Origin: G963717155 sp963717155 | GTDB lineage: Bacteria; Actinomycetota; Thermoleophilia; Gaiellales; JALYLC01 | Length of the DNA stretch: 64,000 bases | Direction: 5' to 3' | NCBI GenBank assembly: GCA_963717155.1 | Contig: OY970326.1 | Coordinates: 1,798,001-1,862,000 of the forward strand | Part shown: positions 52,411 to 62,190 of the stretch, piece by piece | How the letters are laid out: every line of letters starts with the position of its first letter | Position numbering within the stretch: the stretch's first letter is position 1 | Translations under genes and position numbers: made by a program | The notes under the pieces: model-generated | The model's input: the letters and a program-made list of their open reading frames with translations, nothing else | Databases searched by the model: none | Told to the model about the DNA's origin: nothing

Positions 52411-52454
52411 CGCACGCCGGGCGCGCCACCAGCAACGCGGCGCGCCCGGGTGCG
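52411..52454. terminator. Strong bidirectional hairpin terminator
   Basis: Left arm 52411-52427 and right arm 52439-52454 pair over 16 bp with a single bulged G, loop of 11 bases. It lies exactly between the converging NmrA-like gene (stop 52402) and tadC (stop 52458), so it can end transcripts from both sides. Confidence 0.75.
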
Positions 52455-52457
52455 GAC

Positions 52458-53134
52458 TCACCCACCGCGCGCCGCGTCGAGCGCCGACAGCAGTTCCGCG
52501 CCGAGCACGAGCGACAGCGCGGCCGGTACGAGGACGAGACCGATCACCAACGCCACCTTCGGAGCAGCGGCACCTGCCTGCTCGCGTGCCCGGGACCGTC
52601 GCAGGTCGCGCTGCACGAGCGCCTGGCCGCGGAGCTGCTCGGCGACACCCGTACCGAGCTCGTCGGCCAGGGCCAGCGCCTGACCGACGCGTGCGAGATC
52701 CCCGGATCCGCTCTGCCGGAGGAGCCCGAAGGCGGCGCGCCGCGAGCCCGATCCCCCAGGGCACTCGCGCACGCCTCCAGCTCTCCCCGGAGCGGTCCCT
52801 CGATCCGCGGCGCGACCGCGGCGAGCGCACGTGCGAGCGGCGCACCGGACTCGACGAGCCCGGCGAGCAGATCGAGCGCGTCCGGCAGCGCTCGTTCGAT
52901 GTCCATGCGCAGCCGACAGGCACGCCTGCGCGCGACGCGACGGGCGCGATCGCCGACCACCACGCCGACGAGCGCTCCGGAGACGAGAATCATCGGCGCT
53001 CCGACAGCCGCGACCGCGAGAGCCCCCGCCGTCGCGAACGCGGCCGTCAGCGCTGTGCGCATGCTCGCACCGAGGCGTCGCTCCACGAGCACCGCCGCAA
53101 GCGCGGCACAGGCCGCGAGACCGAGGACGCTCAT
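52458..53134 (-). CDS. tadC: Tad pilus inner-membrane protein TadC, one frameshift
   Basis: About 225 aa. T2SSF-domain protein: membrane segment ALAVAAVGAPMILVSGALVG, cytoplasmic LRMDIERALPDALDLLAGLVESGAPLARAL with the classic T2SSF pattern, a break near 52755 (here a loss of one base fits), then RQSGSGDLARVGQALALADELGTG and a final helix VALVIGLVLVPAALSLVLG. Forms the platform with TadB. Start overlaps the tadB stop by 4 bases. Confidence 0.82.
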
Positions 53135-53791
53135 ACCCGAGGCACCAGCAAGCGGCGAATGAGCAACGCTCCGACGACGTCGAGCACCACCGCGATCCCG
53201 ATCACGAGCAGACCGATCTGGGTCGTGAGCAGGAGCCGCACTCCGCGCGGCTCGGCGAGTGCCAGGAGGCCGAGAGCCCCGAGCGGCAGGAGCGGGACGA
53301 TCACGGCCGAGAATCGTGCCTGTGCCGTGAGCGCGCGCAGCTCGGCGTCGACCTGGGCTCGGTCATCCAGCGCGCTCGCGAGCGTTCGGAGAAGCCGGGG
53401 CAGGTCACCGCCCGCGCGACCCTGCAGCTCGAGACTTGCCGCAAGGAGGCGACAGCCGCCGTTTCCGGGAACCGCATGCTCGAGCACCGCCCACGCGTCA
53501 CCGCCCGACGCGAGGCGCGCGCTCGTCGCGGCGAGCGCCGAGTCGAGCGGCGGCGGGGCATCGACGGCGGCTGCGCGAAGCGCCCGCACCAGCGTGCGTC
53601 CGGCTCCGACCTCGGCAGCGAGCCTACGTGCCACTCCCGGAAGCGCGTCTGCAGCCGCGAGCTCCTCGCGTCTGCGGCTGTGCCTGCCAAGGAGCCAGCG
53701 GGCGCGGACGAGGAGCGGCCCCGGCATGAGCGCGACGAACGACAGGCCAGCTGCCGCGATCGAGACACCAGCTGGACACCTGCGCGCTCAC
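53131..53791 (-). CDS. tadB: Tad pilus inner-membrane protein TadB, one frameshift
   Basis: About 220 aa. VSIAAAGLSFVALMPGPLLVRARW at the N-terminus, T2SSF segment ALPGVARRLAAEVGAGRTLVRAL, and C-terminal helices VIVPLLPLGALGLLALAE and IGLLVIGIAVVLDVVGALLI. GTG 53791 overlaps the tadA stop, but a +1 break near 53765 separates it from the long frame, which could alternatively start at ATG 53727. Confidence 0.8.
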
Positions 53792-54818
53792 TCGACCGCG
53801 TCCATCGACGCCAGCCGCGCGGACAGCGTCTCGCTGGTCTCGAGCCGCCAGACGCCGTCGAGCTCGCCGACGCCGTGCACGGCCGCGACGCGACGACGCC
53901 CATCGCTCGAGCGCCCCATCTGCACCACCACGTCGATCGCGGTAGCGACCTGCTCGCGCACGACGCTGTGTGGCAGCTCGACGCCGCCGAGCAACGCCAG
54001 CATCTCGAGTCGACGCAGCGCCCCCGCGGGCGTGTTCGCATGGACGGTGGTGAGCGACCCGTCGTGACCGGTGTTCATCGCCTGCAGCAGGTCGAGCGCC
54101 TCGCCGCCTCGAACCTCGCCGACGATCAGCCGGTCGGGTCGCATCCGCAACGCGTTGCGTACGAGCTCGCGGATCGTCACGGCTCCCGTGCCCTCGAGGC
54201 TCACGGGTCGCGCCTCGAGGCGAACGACGTGTGGTCGGTCGATACGCAGCTCGGCCGAGTCCTCGACCGTGACGATCCGCTCGGTGGCGTCCGCGAGACC
54301 CGCGAGCGCCCCGAGCAGCGACGTCTTCCCCGTCGACGTCCCTCCGGAGATCACGATGTCGAGACGTGCCGCGACGCAGGCGCGCGAGCAGCTCGGCGGC
54401 GTCTGCGTCGAGCGAGCCGCGCTCGACGAGCGCCGCGAGCGTGAATCCACGCGGCGCGAAGCGTCGCAGCGAGAGCAGCGGCCCGTCCGGGGCGATCGGC
54501 GGCAACACGATGTTCAGACGCGAGCCGTCGGCGAGCCGGGCATCGACCATCGGAGCCGCGTCGTCGATGCGCCTGCCCAGCCGAGGCCACCAGCCGCGCG
54601 CACGCGTCGCGGAGGGCCTCGACATCGGCGAATCGCGCGGGCGCGCGCTGAAGCCGGCCACGTCGTTCGACCCAGACCTGCTCCGGCCCGTTGACGAGCA
54701 CCTCGTCGACCGTCGGATCGGCGAGCAGCGGCCCGAGCACGTCCGGCGCGACGTCGGGAAGCAGCCCGCTCTCCGCCGTCGTCGGCGCGAGCGCCTGGGC
54801 GCGCTCCCACAGGGTCAT
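53788..54818 (-). CDS. tadA: Tad pilus ATPase TadA/CpaF, two frameshifts
   Basis: About 343 aa. ADPTVDEVLVNGPEQVWVERRG, then SRLNIVLPPIAPDGPLLSLR, RRFAPRGFTLAALVERG, Walker A SGGTSTGKTSLLGALAG, Asp box VEDSAELRI, Walker B RPDRLIVGEVRGGEALDLLQ and the His box GSLTTVHANTPAGALRRLE. GspE/CpaF ATPase that powers Flp pilus assembly. Breaks near 54590 and 54370 are both +1. ATG 54818 follows the tadZ stop by 16 bases with a CGAGG ribosome site. Confidence 0.88.
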
Positions 54819-54834
54819 GCGCCGCTGACCTCGG

Positions 54835-55880
54835 TCAGCGACGAGCGCCAACCGGGCGAAGGGCCGCGCGGGAGGCGGCGCTCCCGCTCGAGCCGCCCGG
54901 CTCACGGACGAGGCTCTCGTGCACCGTGGCCCACAGTGGCAGGCCCGAGGCCGCGGACAGCTCGCGTACCTCCGCTCGGCGGTGCGGCCACACCCGCGAG
55001 CCGACGATGCCGACCGGACGATCGGCGAGGCCGAGCCGGAAGAGCAACCCCGAGACGCGAGCGACTCCCCGACGGCCGTTCGCCCCGGGGTGCTCACGAT
55101 CGCGATCGCGGAGGCACGCTCCAGCGCGGGCAGCGTCTCGATTCCGACTCGACTCCCCGCATCGACGATCGCGACGATCCCTGCCCGCCTCAGCGCGTCG
55201 AGCACCTGCGAGACACCGCCCTCGTCGACGAGATCGGCCTGCTCGGGAAGCGCGGGCGCGGGCAGGACGCGCGTCGACGGCCCGTCGGCAAGCTGGGCCA
55301 GCAGGTCTCGAGCATCGATGCCCGGAGCGTGAGCGAGCGCGAGCAGGGCATCACCGGCCACGATCTCGGCGCCGGCCACGGCCGCCGCGTCACCGGCGGC
55401 GAGGTCGAGGTCGAGGAGCGCACCGTGCGCCATCGCCGCGGCAATCGCAGCCGCGCAGGTCGTCACGCCGCAGCCGCCCGTCGCACCGAGGAGGACGATC
55501 GGACCGCTGCCGACCTCGATGATCGGCGCTGGCACCTCGTCGAGGCACCCGGACGCCGCGATCGCCTCTCGCAAGCGCCCGACGCTGAGCGGATGCTCGA
55601 GCACGGCGCGGGCGCCGCAGGCCATCGCCTCGGCCGGATCGATCGAGCCCGGCGCGCCGATCAGAAGGACGCGCCGCGCTGGGCGAGCGGCGAGCTCGAC
55701 CCGAACGCGATCGAGCGCTGCACCTCGCTGGCCGTCGGCGATCAGGAGGGCGTCCGCCCGATCGGCGGCCGCCTCGGGAAGAATCGCCACGTCGCCGAGA
55801 CCCGACGAGAGCTCGACGAGCTCTCGCTCGAGACGCTCATCGCCTCCGATCAATGCCAGCGCGACGACCCCGTCAGCCAT
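54835..55880 (-). CDS. tadZ: Tad pilus localisation ATPase TadZ/CpaE-like, one frameshift
   Basis: About 348 aa. Degenerate receiver-like N-terminus (ALALIGGDERLERELVELSS), then a MinD/ParA-type ATPase with deviant Walker A LLGATGGCGVTTCAAAIA, DLDLAAGDAAAVAG, and AIVDAGSRVGIETLPALE. A break near 55060 shifts to LFRLGLADRPVGIVGSRV, as expected for the family. TadZ/CpaE proteins position the pilus machine at the pole. Confidence 0.82.
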
Positions 55881-55886
55881 GTCGGG

Positions 55887-56507
55887 CTACCGACTTCCGC
55901 TCGGCGGCCGCACGAACAGCCGGAGCTGGTGTTCCTGCGCCTGGGCGGTCGCGAGCGCCAGCGCGTACGCGGAGCGGCGCACGCACCGTCGCGACGAGAC
56001 CACTGTCGGAGGCGTGCGCTGCCACGAGCAGCGTCAGGTCACGCGCGACGAGCTGGCCGCGTGCGGGCCCGTCCCGATCGGCGTCGTGCTCGGCCACGAC
56101 GTCGACGTGGACACCGGCACCGAGAAGAGCGAAGCGGTGGCGCAGCCGACGACTCGACACTCAGCGGGCACGGCCCGCTCGCCCAGCCGCAGATCGACGC
56201 CGTTCGAGCCGGTGCCGACGGCACGCGTCGCAGCACGTAGTCGCCGACCGAGAGTCGCACCTGCGCGGTTCGTCCGACCACCTCGTCCGTGCGCAGTGCC
56301 ATGCCCGGTGTCCTGTCGCGAACGTCGATCGCGACGGTGCGCAGCGCGCCGGATCTGACGACCGCGTTGGCGGGCACCGGTCTGCGCCGCAACGACGACG
56401 TCGGATCCTGCGCGGCGCGGGCGCCTCCCCCACTCGACACGAGACCGATCAGGGCGAGAGCCAGCGCGACGAGGGCGAGCGCCCGCTCGCGGAGCGAGAC
56501 GCCTCAC
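55887..56507 (-). CDS. cpaB: Flp pilus assembly protein CpaB/RcpC, several frameshifts
   Basis: About 206 aa. N-terminal membrane anchor ALALVALALALIGLVSS, a SAF domain (RRPVPANAVVRSGALRTVAI, TDEVVGRTAQVRLSVGDYVL), then RFALLGAGVHVDVVAEHDAD and LTLLVAAHASDSG, ending VALALATAQAQEHQLRLF-like. At least four frame changes. GTG 56507 overlaps the kinase stop (GTGA). Confidence 0.75.
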
Positions 56508-57846
56508 GCGACCCCACCCACCAGGGCGCCCGCGCGCGGGAGATGGACGACCAGCCGAGCGCCGCCGCCTGGCGAGATTCTCGGCGCCGATGGTCCCGCC
56601 GCACGAAGCAGCGAGATCGCGAGCGATCGCGAGACCGAGGCCACTCGCCCCGGGCCCTGCAGCGCCCCGCCAGAACGGCTCGAACAGGTGCGCGATCTCG
56701 TCGGGCGGGATGCCGTGCGCCGTCGTCCTCGCAGCTCAGCACGACCTCGTCTGCCACGACCTCGATGCGAACGGTCACCGTGCTCGTCGCGTGGCGGAGC
56801 GCGTTCTCGACGAGGTTGGCGACGATCCGCTCGAGGCCGCCGGCGCGGATCGCGACCATCGCGGGCTGCGTCCGGGAGCTCGAGCTCGAGCGCAAGACCG
56901 TCGTCGCGCGCCTGGGCGCTGCGTCGCCCGATGACTCGTTCGGCGAGCAGGCCGACGTCGGCCGACTCGGCCGCCCCCTCGACCGGAGGTGCCGCGCTGC
57001 GCCGCCCGAGCAGCAGGAGATCGTCGATCAGGACGGCCATGCTCTGGGCCTCCTCCTCGATCGTGAGGAGCCGGTCGCTTCGCGTCTTGGAGGCTCTCCC
57101 TTGCGCAGCGTCCACGCGTACGCGCGGATCAGCGCGAGCGGCGAGCGGAGGTCGTGGGAGACCTGCGACATGCATCGTCCCGCGCGACCGTTCGAGCGTC
57201 TGAAGGCGGTCGGCGAGCACGTCGATGCGCACGCCGACACCTCCCAGCTCGTCCCGCGCATGCTCGCCCGTGCGCGCTCCGAGCTCACCGCGATCGAGCT
57301 GCTCGGCGACGTGGCCGAGCCGCTCGAGCCGACGCCTGTGGCGACGCGCCGCCCGTTCGAATCCGATGAGAGCGAGCCCGAGCGCGACGAAGCCGATCGG
57401 GATCAGCCCCTCCGCCTCGATCGCCACGAGGCGGGACTGGTCGGCTCCGGCAGCCGACTCGACGCGACGACGATGACGGGCAGCCCGGCGCGGCGTGCTC
57501 CGCGCAGCGAGACGGTCGTGGCGCCGCGCCGCAGGACGCGTGACGCGGCCGGGCGACCGGCGAGCGTGAGCTCGCGGCGTCCGATCGGAACCGGCAGCTT
57601 CCCGAGCAGGACGCGCCCGTTCGAGGAGACGACTGCGAGCTCGATGCCGGCGAGCCGGGGCAGCGGCCCTCGCGTTTCCGCCGCAACGGCCGCAACGCGG
57701 TCGAGCAGGCGCTCCTCCCCGCCTCGCACGGCATGGTGGACACGCAGGACGATGAAGCCTCCGATCGCGACGAGGACGGCCGCGAGCAGCCAGACGACAG
57801 GTGTCGTGACGCGTGCCTCGAGCGGGATGAGGCCCCGCTTACGCAC
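56504..57846 (-). CDS. Sensor histidine kinase of the Tad operon, several frameshifts
   Basis: About 447 aa when joined. First helix TPVVWLLAAVLVAIGGFIVL, extracytoplasmic sensor (about 40-125), second helix LIPIGFVALGLALIGFE, HAMP-like (HVAEQLDRGELGARTGEHAR), HisKA with QVSHDLRSPLALIRAYAW, HATPase_c NLVENALRHATSTV. At least four breaks, mixed in sign. GTG 57846 overlaps the response regulator stop; its own stop overlaps cpaB, placing the two-component system in the pilus operon. Confidence 0.8.
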
Positions 57847-58540
57847 GCGGGAGCTCGAGCCGGTAACCCGCACCCCACACGTTCGCGATCGGATCTCCGG
57901 GCGCACCCGCGGCCTGGAGCTTGCGGCGCAGACGGCTCGCGTGCGAGTCGACCGTTCGCGTCCGGCCCCGGCTGCGGTAGTCCCACACGCGCTCGAGCAG
58001 ATCCTGCTTGCTGCAGAGGACACCCGGATCCGATGCGAGCTCGACGAGGAGGGCGAACTCCTTGCCTGCGAGCTCGAGCACCTGATCGGCGTACGTCGCG
58101 CTGCGCGATCCGAGATCGACCCACAGCCGCTCGACGTGGAGGTCGCCGCCGCCGGCGGGCCGCCGGCGGATGAGCGCGACGCGCACCCGCGAGACGAGCT
58201 CCGGGATCGAGAACGGCTTGCGCACGTAGTCGTCTGCTCCGCGCTCGAACCCACGCAGGACGTCGGCCTCCTCCACGCGGGCGGTCAGCATGATGATCGC
58301 GAGCGACGGGTCCCAGGTCCCTCCTGCTCGCCGCAGCCGCCTGCAGAGATCGAATCCGGAGCCGTCGGGCAGGCCGACGTCGATCAGCACGCAGTGCGGG
58401 CGTTGCTCGGGCAGCGCCCGCTCGGCCTCGGCGATCGATCGAGCCAACCGGACCTCGAAGTCCTCCTCGCGCAGCTGCTCGGCGATCACGGAGGCGAGCC
58501 GCGCGTCATCCTCCACTACCAGCACGCGCAAGCGCTGCAC
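57839..58540 (-). CDS. OmpR-family response regulator of the Tad operon
   Basis: 233 aa, intact. RVLVVEDDARLASVIAEQL, phospho-acceptor in CVLIDVGLPDGSG, MLTARVEEADVLRGFERGAD, YVRKPFSIPEL, then a winged helix with ELAGKEFALLVELASDPGVL and RTRTVDSHASRLRRKLQ. First gene of the probable regulator-kinase-cpaB-tadZ-tadA-tadB-tadC operon. GTG 58540 has GGAG upstream. Four direct repeats lie 98-138 bases upstream. Confidence 0.9.
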   Translation of the reverse strand: MQRLRVLVVEDDARLASVIAEQLREEDFEVRLARSIAEAERALPEQRPHCVLIDVGLPDGSGFDLCRRLRRAGGTWDPSLAIIMLTARVEEADVLRGFERGADDYVRKPFSIPELVSRVRVALIRRRPAGGGDLHVERLWVDLGSRSATYADQVLELAGKEFALLVELASDPGVLCSKQDLLERVWDYRSRGRTRTVDSHASRLRRKLQAAGAPGDPIANVWGAGYRLELPRA

Positions 58541-58637
58541 CCCAGCTCCGATCCTCGATGGACTCCGGGTCCGGACTGGACCCCGGGAGCCATCATTGGG
58601 GGGTGCCCTGCAGCGTGTAAACCCCCAAAGGCGGAAA

Positions 58638-58678
58638 CGGCACACCGGCGGCACACCTCGGCACGCCGCGGTCACAGC
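58638..58678. promoter_or_regulatory. Four 10/11-bp-spaced direct repeats upstream of the Tad regulator
   Basis: Units CGGCACACC (58638), CGGCACACC (58649), CGGCACGCC (58659) and GGTCACAGC (58670) repeat at 11, 10 and 11 bases, the spacing of OmpR/PhoB-family sites. The same motif recurs at 62820-62849. Confidence 0.6.
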
Positions 58679-58707
58679 CGGGCCGAGCCACGCCTCAGAA
58701 CGTGAGC

Positions 58708-59337
58708 TCAGTACAGCCCGGGGAGGTACTCGCGCTCGACGTCGCGGCGAACCTCGGTCTCGGGTCTCGCCTCCCGCGCAGCGGTCTCGGAGATCGTCAT
58801 GCTGGGGCTGCGGACGTCGCGCGGGTCCGGCCAGCGCTCCGGCTCCCAGAGGAACGATCGCAGGAACGCCTTGCCGCAGTGGCTGAACACCTGCCGCACG
58901 CGCAGATCGATCACGAACCAGGGTCGCTTGCCGTCGACGGCGGTCAGCTCGAGCAGCGCCGGATCTCGCGTCAGGGTGGCGAAGCCGTTCACGCGCAACG
59001 TCTCGCTGATGCCGGGCACGACGAACAGCGTGGCAGCCCCCGGGCGCTCCACCAGGTTGTGCACGCCGTCGAGCCGGCGGTTGCCCGGAAACTCCGGGAT
59101 CACGAGCCGGCCCTCGTCGAGCACCCGGGCGAAGCCGGCCGGGCCCCCCTTCGGCGAGACATCGCACGTCCCGTCGGCGGCGCTCGTTGCCAGCAGCAGG
59201 AACGGCGAGGACTCCACGAACGCGACCGAGCGATCGTTGAAGGCAGGCGTCTCCTTGATCAGCACCCGCTCGACGGGCTCGCCGACGATCGACCAGAGAT
59301 CGGCCTGGCTGCTGATCGCGTGCGGATCCTCGAGCAT
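58708..59337 (-). CDS. FMN-dependent PPOX-type flavoprotein (MSMEG_1061-like)
   Basis: 209 aa. Split-barrel pyridoxamine-phosphate-oxidase fold: RSVAFVESSPFLLLATSAAD, GTCDVSPKGGPAGFARVLDE, LVIPEFPGNRRLDGVHNLVE, VPGISETLRVNGFATLTRDP. Likely FMN or F420 binding; substrate unknown. ATG 59337 lies 5 bases after the stop of the amine-oxidase gene, so the three minus-strand genes 60800-58708 form an operon. Confidence 0.85.
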   Translation of the reverse strand: MLEDPHAISSQADLWSIVGEPVERVLIKETPAFNDRSVAFVESSPFLLLATSAADGTCDVSPKGGPAGFARVLDEGRLVIPEFPGNRRLDGVHNLVERPGAATLFVVPGISETLRVNGFATLTRDPALLELTAVDGKRPWFVIDLRVRQVFSHCGKAFLRSFLWEPERWPDPRDVRSPSMTISETAAREARPETEVRRDVEREYLPGLY

Positions 59338-59342
59338 CCCAC

Positions 59343-60447
59343 TCAGGGTAGCGACTCGGCGAGCGCGGGACGCCCGAGCGCGAACCCCGAGAGGTCGACA
59401 GACGGCGCCACGCCGAGCGCGAGATCGCCGACGGCGGCCCCCAGCACGCACGAGAACTTGTAGCCATGGCCCGAGAGCCCGCACGCGACGACCGTGCGGT
59501 CGTCGAGGCGATCGATCACCGGATTCTCGTCTGCCGTCATCGCGTAGAAGCAGACCTCGGCCTCCATCAGCGGCGCCCCAGCCGCCGGGGGCAGACGCCC
59601 CGCCAGGTAGCTGGCGAGCGGCTCGACGTCCTCGGCACGGACGCGACGCGGGGCCTCGGCCGAGGGATCGGCGATCTCGGCACCCTCGGTGCGGTGCCAG
59701 CCGATCTTGACCCCGTAGCCGTCGTGCGCCGGAAAGCCGTAGAAGTCGAGTCCGCCATCGCCGAACACCGGGATGTCGGTGAGCGGAGCATGGAAGTACG
59801 CGGTCACCTGCCGCCGCGGGACGACGGCGGCGAGCCGCACATCGAGCGCCGAGCTCCACGAGCCGGTGCACAGGACGACGACGTCGGCCGTGAGATGTGT
59901 CCCGTCCGCGAGCTCGATCGCGCCGTCGGTCGCCGCCACGACGTGGGATCGCGGGCGCATCACGACGCCGGCCGCCTCGGCAGCACGCGCGAGCACCGAC
60001 GTCGCACGGCGCGCCCAGAGCAGGCCGCCCTCGGGCGACCAGAGGCCGTACTCGACGGTGTCCACCGCGAACGCCGGCCAGCGCCGCGCGATCTCGGACG
60101 GCGAGCAGCTTCTCGATCTCGAGGCCGAGGGAGCTCACGACCTCGAGCGAGCGCTCCTCGAAGGCGCCACCGGGGCTCGCGAGGTGGAGCACACCGCGAG
60201 CATCGAAGAGCCGCTCTCCGGAGAGTCGCTCGAGCTCGCGCCAGCGGTCGCGTGCGCGCACCGTGAGCTCGCTGAAGATCTCCCGGTCGCCGTACTCGTA
60301 GCGGAGGACGCGCGTGCGACCGCTCGACGCTGCTCGCGCCCCGGCCGGCTCGTCCTGCTCGATCAGCTCGACCGTCGCACCCGCACGTGCCATCCGCTCG
60401 GCGCAGGCGAGGCCGTAGGCACCGCCTCCCACCACGATCGCCTTCAC
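59343..60447 (-). CDS. FAD-dependent amine oxidase (sarcosine/N-methyltryptophan oxidase-like), one frameshift
   Basis: About 368 aa. GGGAYGLACAERMARAGATV dinucleotide fold, then SGRTRVLRYEYGDREIFSEL typical of SolA/MTOX, a +1 break near 60105, GLWSPEGGLLWARRATSVLA, VVLCTGSWSSALD, and MTADENPVIDRLDDRTVVAC with CGLSGHGYKFSCVLG, where the flavin-linking Cys occurs in this family. Oxidises a secondary amine; substrate unknown. Confidence 0.85.
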
Positions 60448-60800
60448 AGCGGCGGCTCGGCGCGCAGGGATGAGCCCGGGGCGAGACCGAGGCGCTCGGC
60501 ATCGCCCGCCGCGATCTCGAGGACGAAGCGCGCTTGCCGGCAGCCCGCAAAGCGCCAGGGACGGAGATCCCGTACGACCTTCACGATGCGCAGGTCGCCG
60601 TCGCAGAACACCGCGTCGATCGGCATGCGCATGAACAGCATGTGGATCGACTTCTCACGGAACGCGAGACCTTCGCCCTCGTCCAGCGAACGGCGCCCGA
60701 GCAGCCCCTTCATCCGCGTCGGCAGCGAGCGCGCGAAGCGGAGGTCGTCGAGCAGGACACGCCCGTCGGCATCCATCAGCCTGTGCGTCGTGTCGGCCAT
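60444..60800 (-). CDS. DUF192 protein
   Basis: 118 aa. DUF192 core: LRFARSLPTRMKGLLGRRSL, IHMLFMRMPIDAVFCDGDLR, VLEIAAGDAERLGLAPGS. Members are often exported, but no signal peptide is seen. Its stop overlaps the start of the amine-oxidase gene by 4 bases. Confidence 0.85.
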   Translation of the reverse strand: MADTTHRLMDADGRVLLDDLRFARSLPTRMKGLLGRRSLDEGEGLAFREKSIHMLFMRMPIDAVFCDGDLRIVKVVRDLRPWRFAGCRQARFVLEIAAGDAERLGLAPGSSLRAEPPL

Positions 60801-60828
60801 GCACGAAGGAAAGCAGACGAGCCGACGA

Positions 60829-61638
60829 TCAGAGCCGGGCAGCGAACGCCGCGAGCAGCTCGTTGAAGCGCGCGGGCTCCTCCAGCATCGGGCAGTGCCC
60901 GGACTGCTCGAACACGACGAGCTCGGATCCCGGCACGTGATCCCGCAGCCACTCGCCGGCCGCGAGCGGGATCAGCTTCTCGTCGCGCCCCCAGACGAGC
61001 AATGTCGGAAGCGCGAGCCGATCGAGGACCGGTCGCGCGTCGGGCACCGTCTGGCTCAGCAGGATCGCCGTCGCCGTGGTCGGCCGACAGCGGAGGATCT
61101 CGTGCAGGACTCGGGCACGGGACTCCTCGTCCAGCGGCTCGGCGAACATCGCAGGGCCGAAGTCCGCGAACGCGCCGGCCATGTCCTCCTGGATCGCGAG
61201 GCACAGCTCGGCGAGCTCGTCGAGCTCGAGCAGGCCGTGCGGCCAGTCCGGGCGCTTGAGATCGGACGGACCCTGGGAGATCACGACCTGCGCCGCGACC
61301 CGATGGACGCCGAACTGACGGAGGTACTGCCAGGTCACGATCGACCCCATCGACCACCCGACGAGCACCGCGTCCTCGAGCGCGAGATGCTCCAGCACGT
61401 GGTGGACGTCGCGCGCGTACTGCGCGACGGTGTGCCCGTGGTCGCACGCGGGAGAGCGCCCGTGGCCGCGGAAATCGAGCGCGATCACGCGGTGCCCGTC
61501 CGAGAGCGGGCCGAGCTGCTCGCGGAAGAAATCGGACGACATGCACACGCCGTGCAGCAGCACGAGCGGACGGCCGCTTCCCCTGTCCTCATAGCTCAGA
61601 ACGGCCCCATCGGGCACCGTGATCTCGGCCACTCGCAT
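60829..61638 (-). CDS. Alpha/beta hydrolase
   Basis: 269 aa. Oxyanion loop LVLLHGVCMSSDFF, nucleophile elbow GWSMGS, acid in LVWGRDEKLIP, catalytic His in EQSGHCPMLEEP. DFRGHGRSPACDHGHTVAQY matches the haloperoxidase/esterase branch. Substrate unknown. ATG 61638, or GTG 61632 with better spaced CAGGAG. Confidence 0.87.
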   Translation of the reverse strand: MRVAEITVPDGAVLSYEDRGSGRPLVLLHGVCMSSDFFREQLGPLSDGHRVIALDFRGHGRSPACDHGHTVAQYARDVHHVLEHLALEDAVLVGWSMGSIVTWQYLRQFGVHRVAAQVVISQGPSDLKRPDWPHGLLELDELAELCLAIQEDMAGAFADFGPAMFAEPLDEESRARVLHEILRCRPTTATAILLSQTVPDARPVLDRLALPTLLVWGRDEKLIPLAAGEWLRDHVPGSELVVFEQSGHCPMLEEPARFNELLAAFAARL

Positions 61639-61679
61639 CTCCTGGAGCTCGGGTCGGCGACGGTAGCATCCCGTCGCAG

Positions 61680-62159
61680 ATGGACGATCCGAACTACCGC
61701 TCGGGCGACGACATCGACCTCGAGTTCGTCGGTCATCGCTTCGGTTTCTCGGCGGAGGATTTCGCCGAGCGCGTCGCGGCCGCCGCGGTGAAACTCGAGC
61801 TGGTCGACCCCGGCGACTTCGACGATGACGAGAGCGCCGACCTGATGGAGCTCGCCACGTCGGGCGGACTCTCGTCACCTCCCCGCTCCGCGCTCGGTCG
61901 CTACCTCCACCGGCGCTGGGACGAGATCGCGATGCTCGGCGGCGAGTCGCTCGTGTACTGGCTGCGGAAGCTCGTGTTCCGCAGCGCCTGGCTCGATCAT
62001 CGAGTCAAGCTCGGCCTGCTCGACGTGCGCTTCGACGAGCGCGCCGCCGACTTCCGCTACGGCCGGCCCGGAGCCGAGCGCCCGCTCGTCGAGGTCGCCG
62101 GCCATCCCTCGTGGCGCGCGGTCGGCTACCGCCGGGGAGACAACCGTGCCACCCGGTAG
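61680..62159 (+). CDS. Hypothetical protein
   Basis: 159 aa, acidic, soluble, no recognised family. DIDLEFVGHRFGFSAEDFAE and YLHRRWDEIAMLGGESLVYW suggest helical packing. It overlaps no neighbour and is divergent from the hydrolase gene; the coiled-coil gene follows 31 bases later. Confidence 0.6.
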   Translation: MDDPNYRSGDDIDLEFVGHRFGFSAEDFAERVAAAAVKLELVDPGDFDDDESADLMELATSGGLSSPPRSALGRYLHRRWDEIAMLGGESLVYWLRKLVFRSAWLDHRVKLGLLDVRFDERAADFRYGRPGAERPLVEVAGHPSWRAVGYRRGDNRATR

Positions 62160-62190
62160 AGTCCTTGCCAGCAGCCAAGGAGAGCGCACC

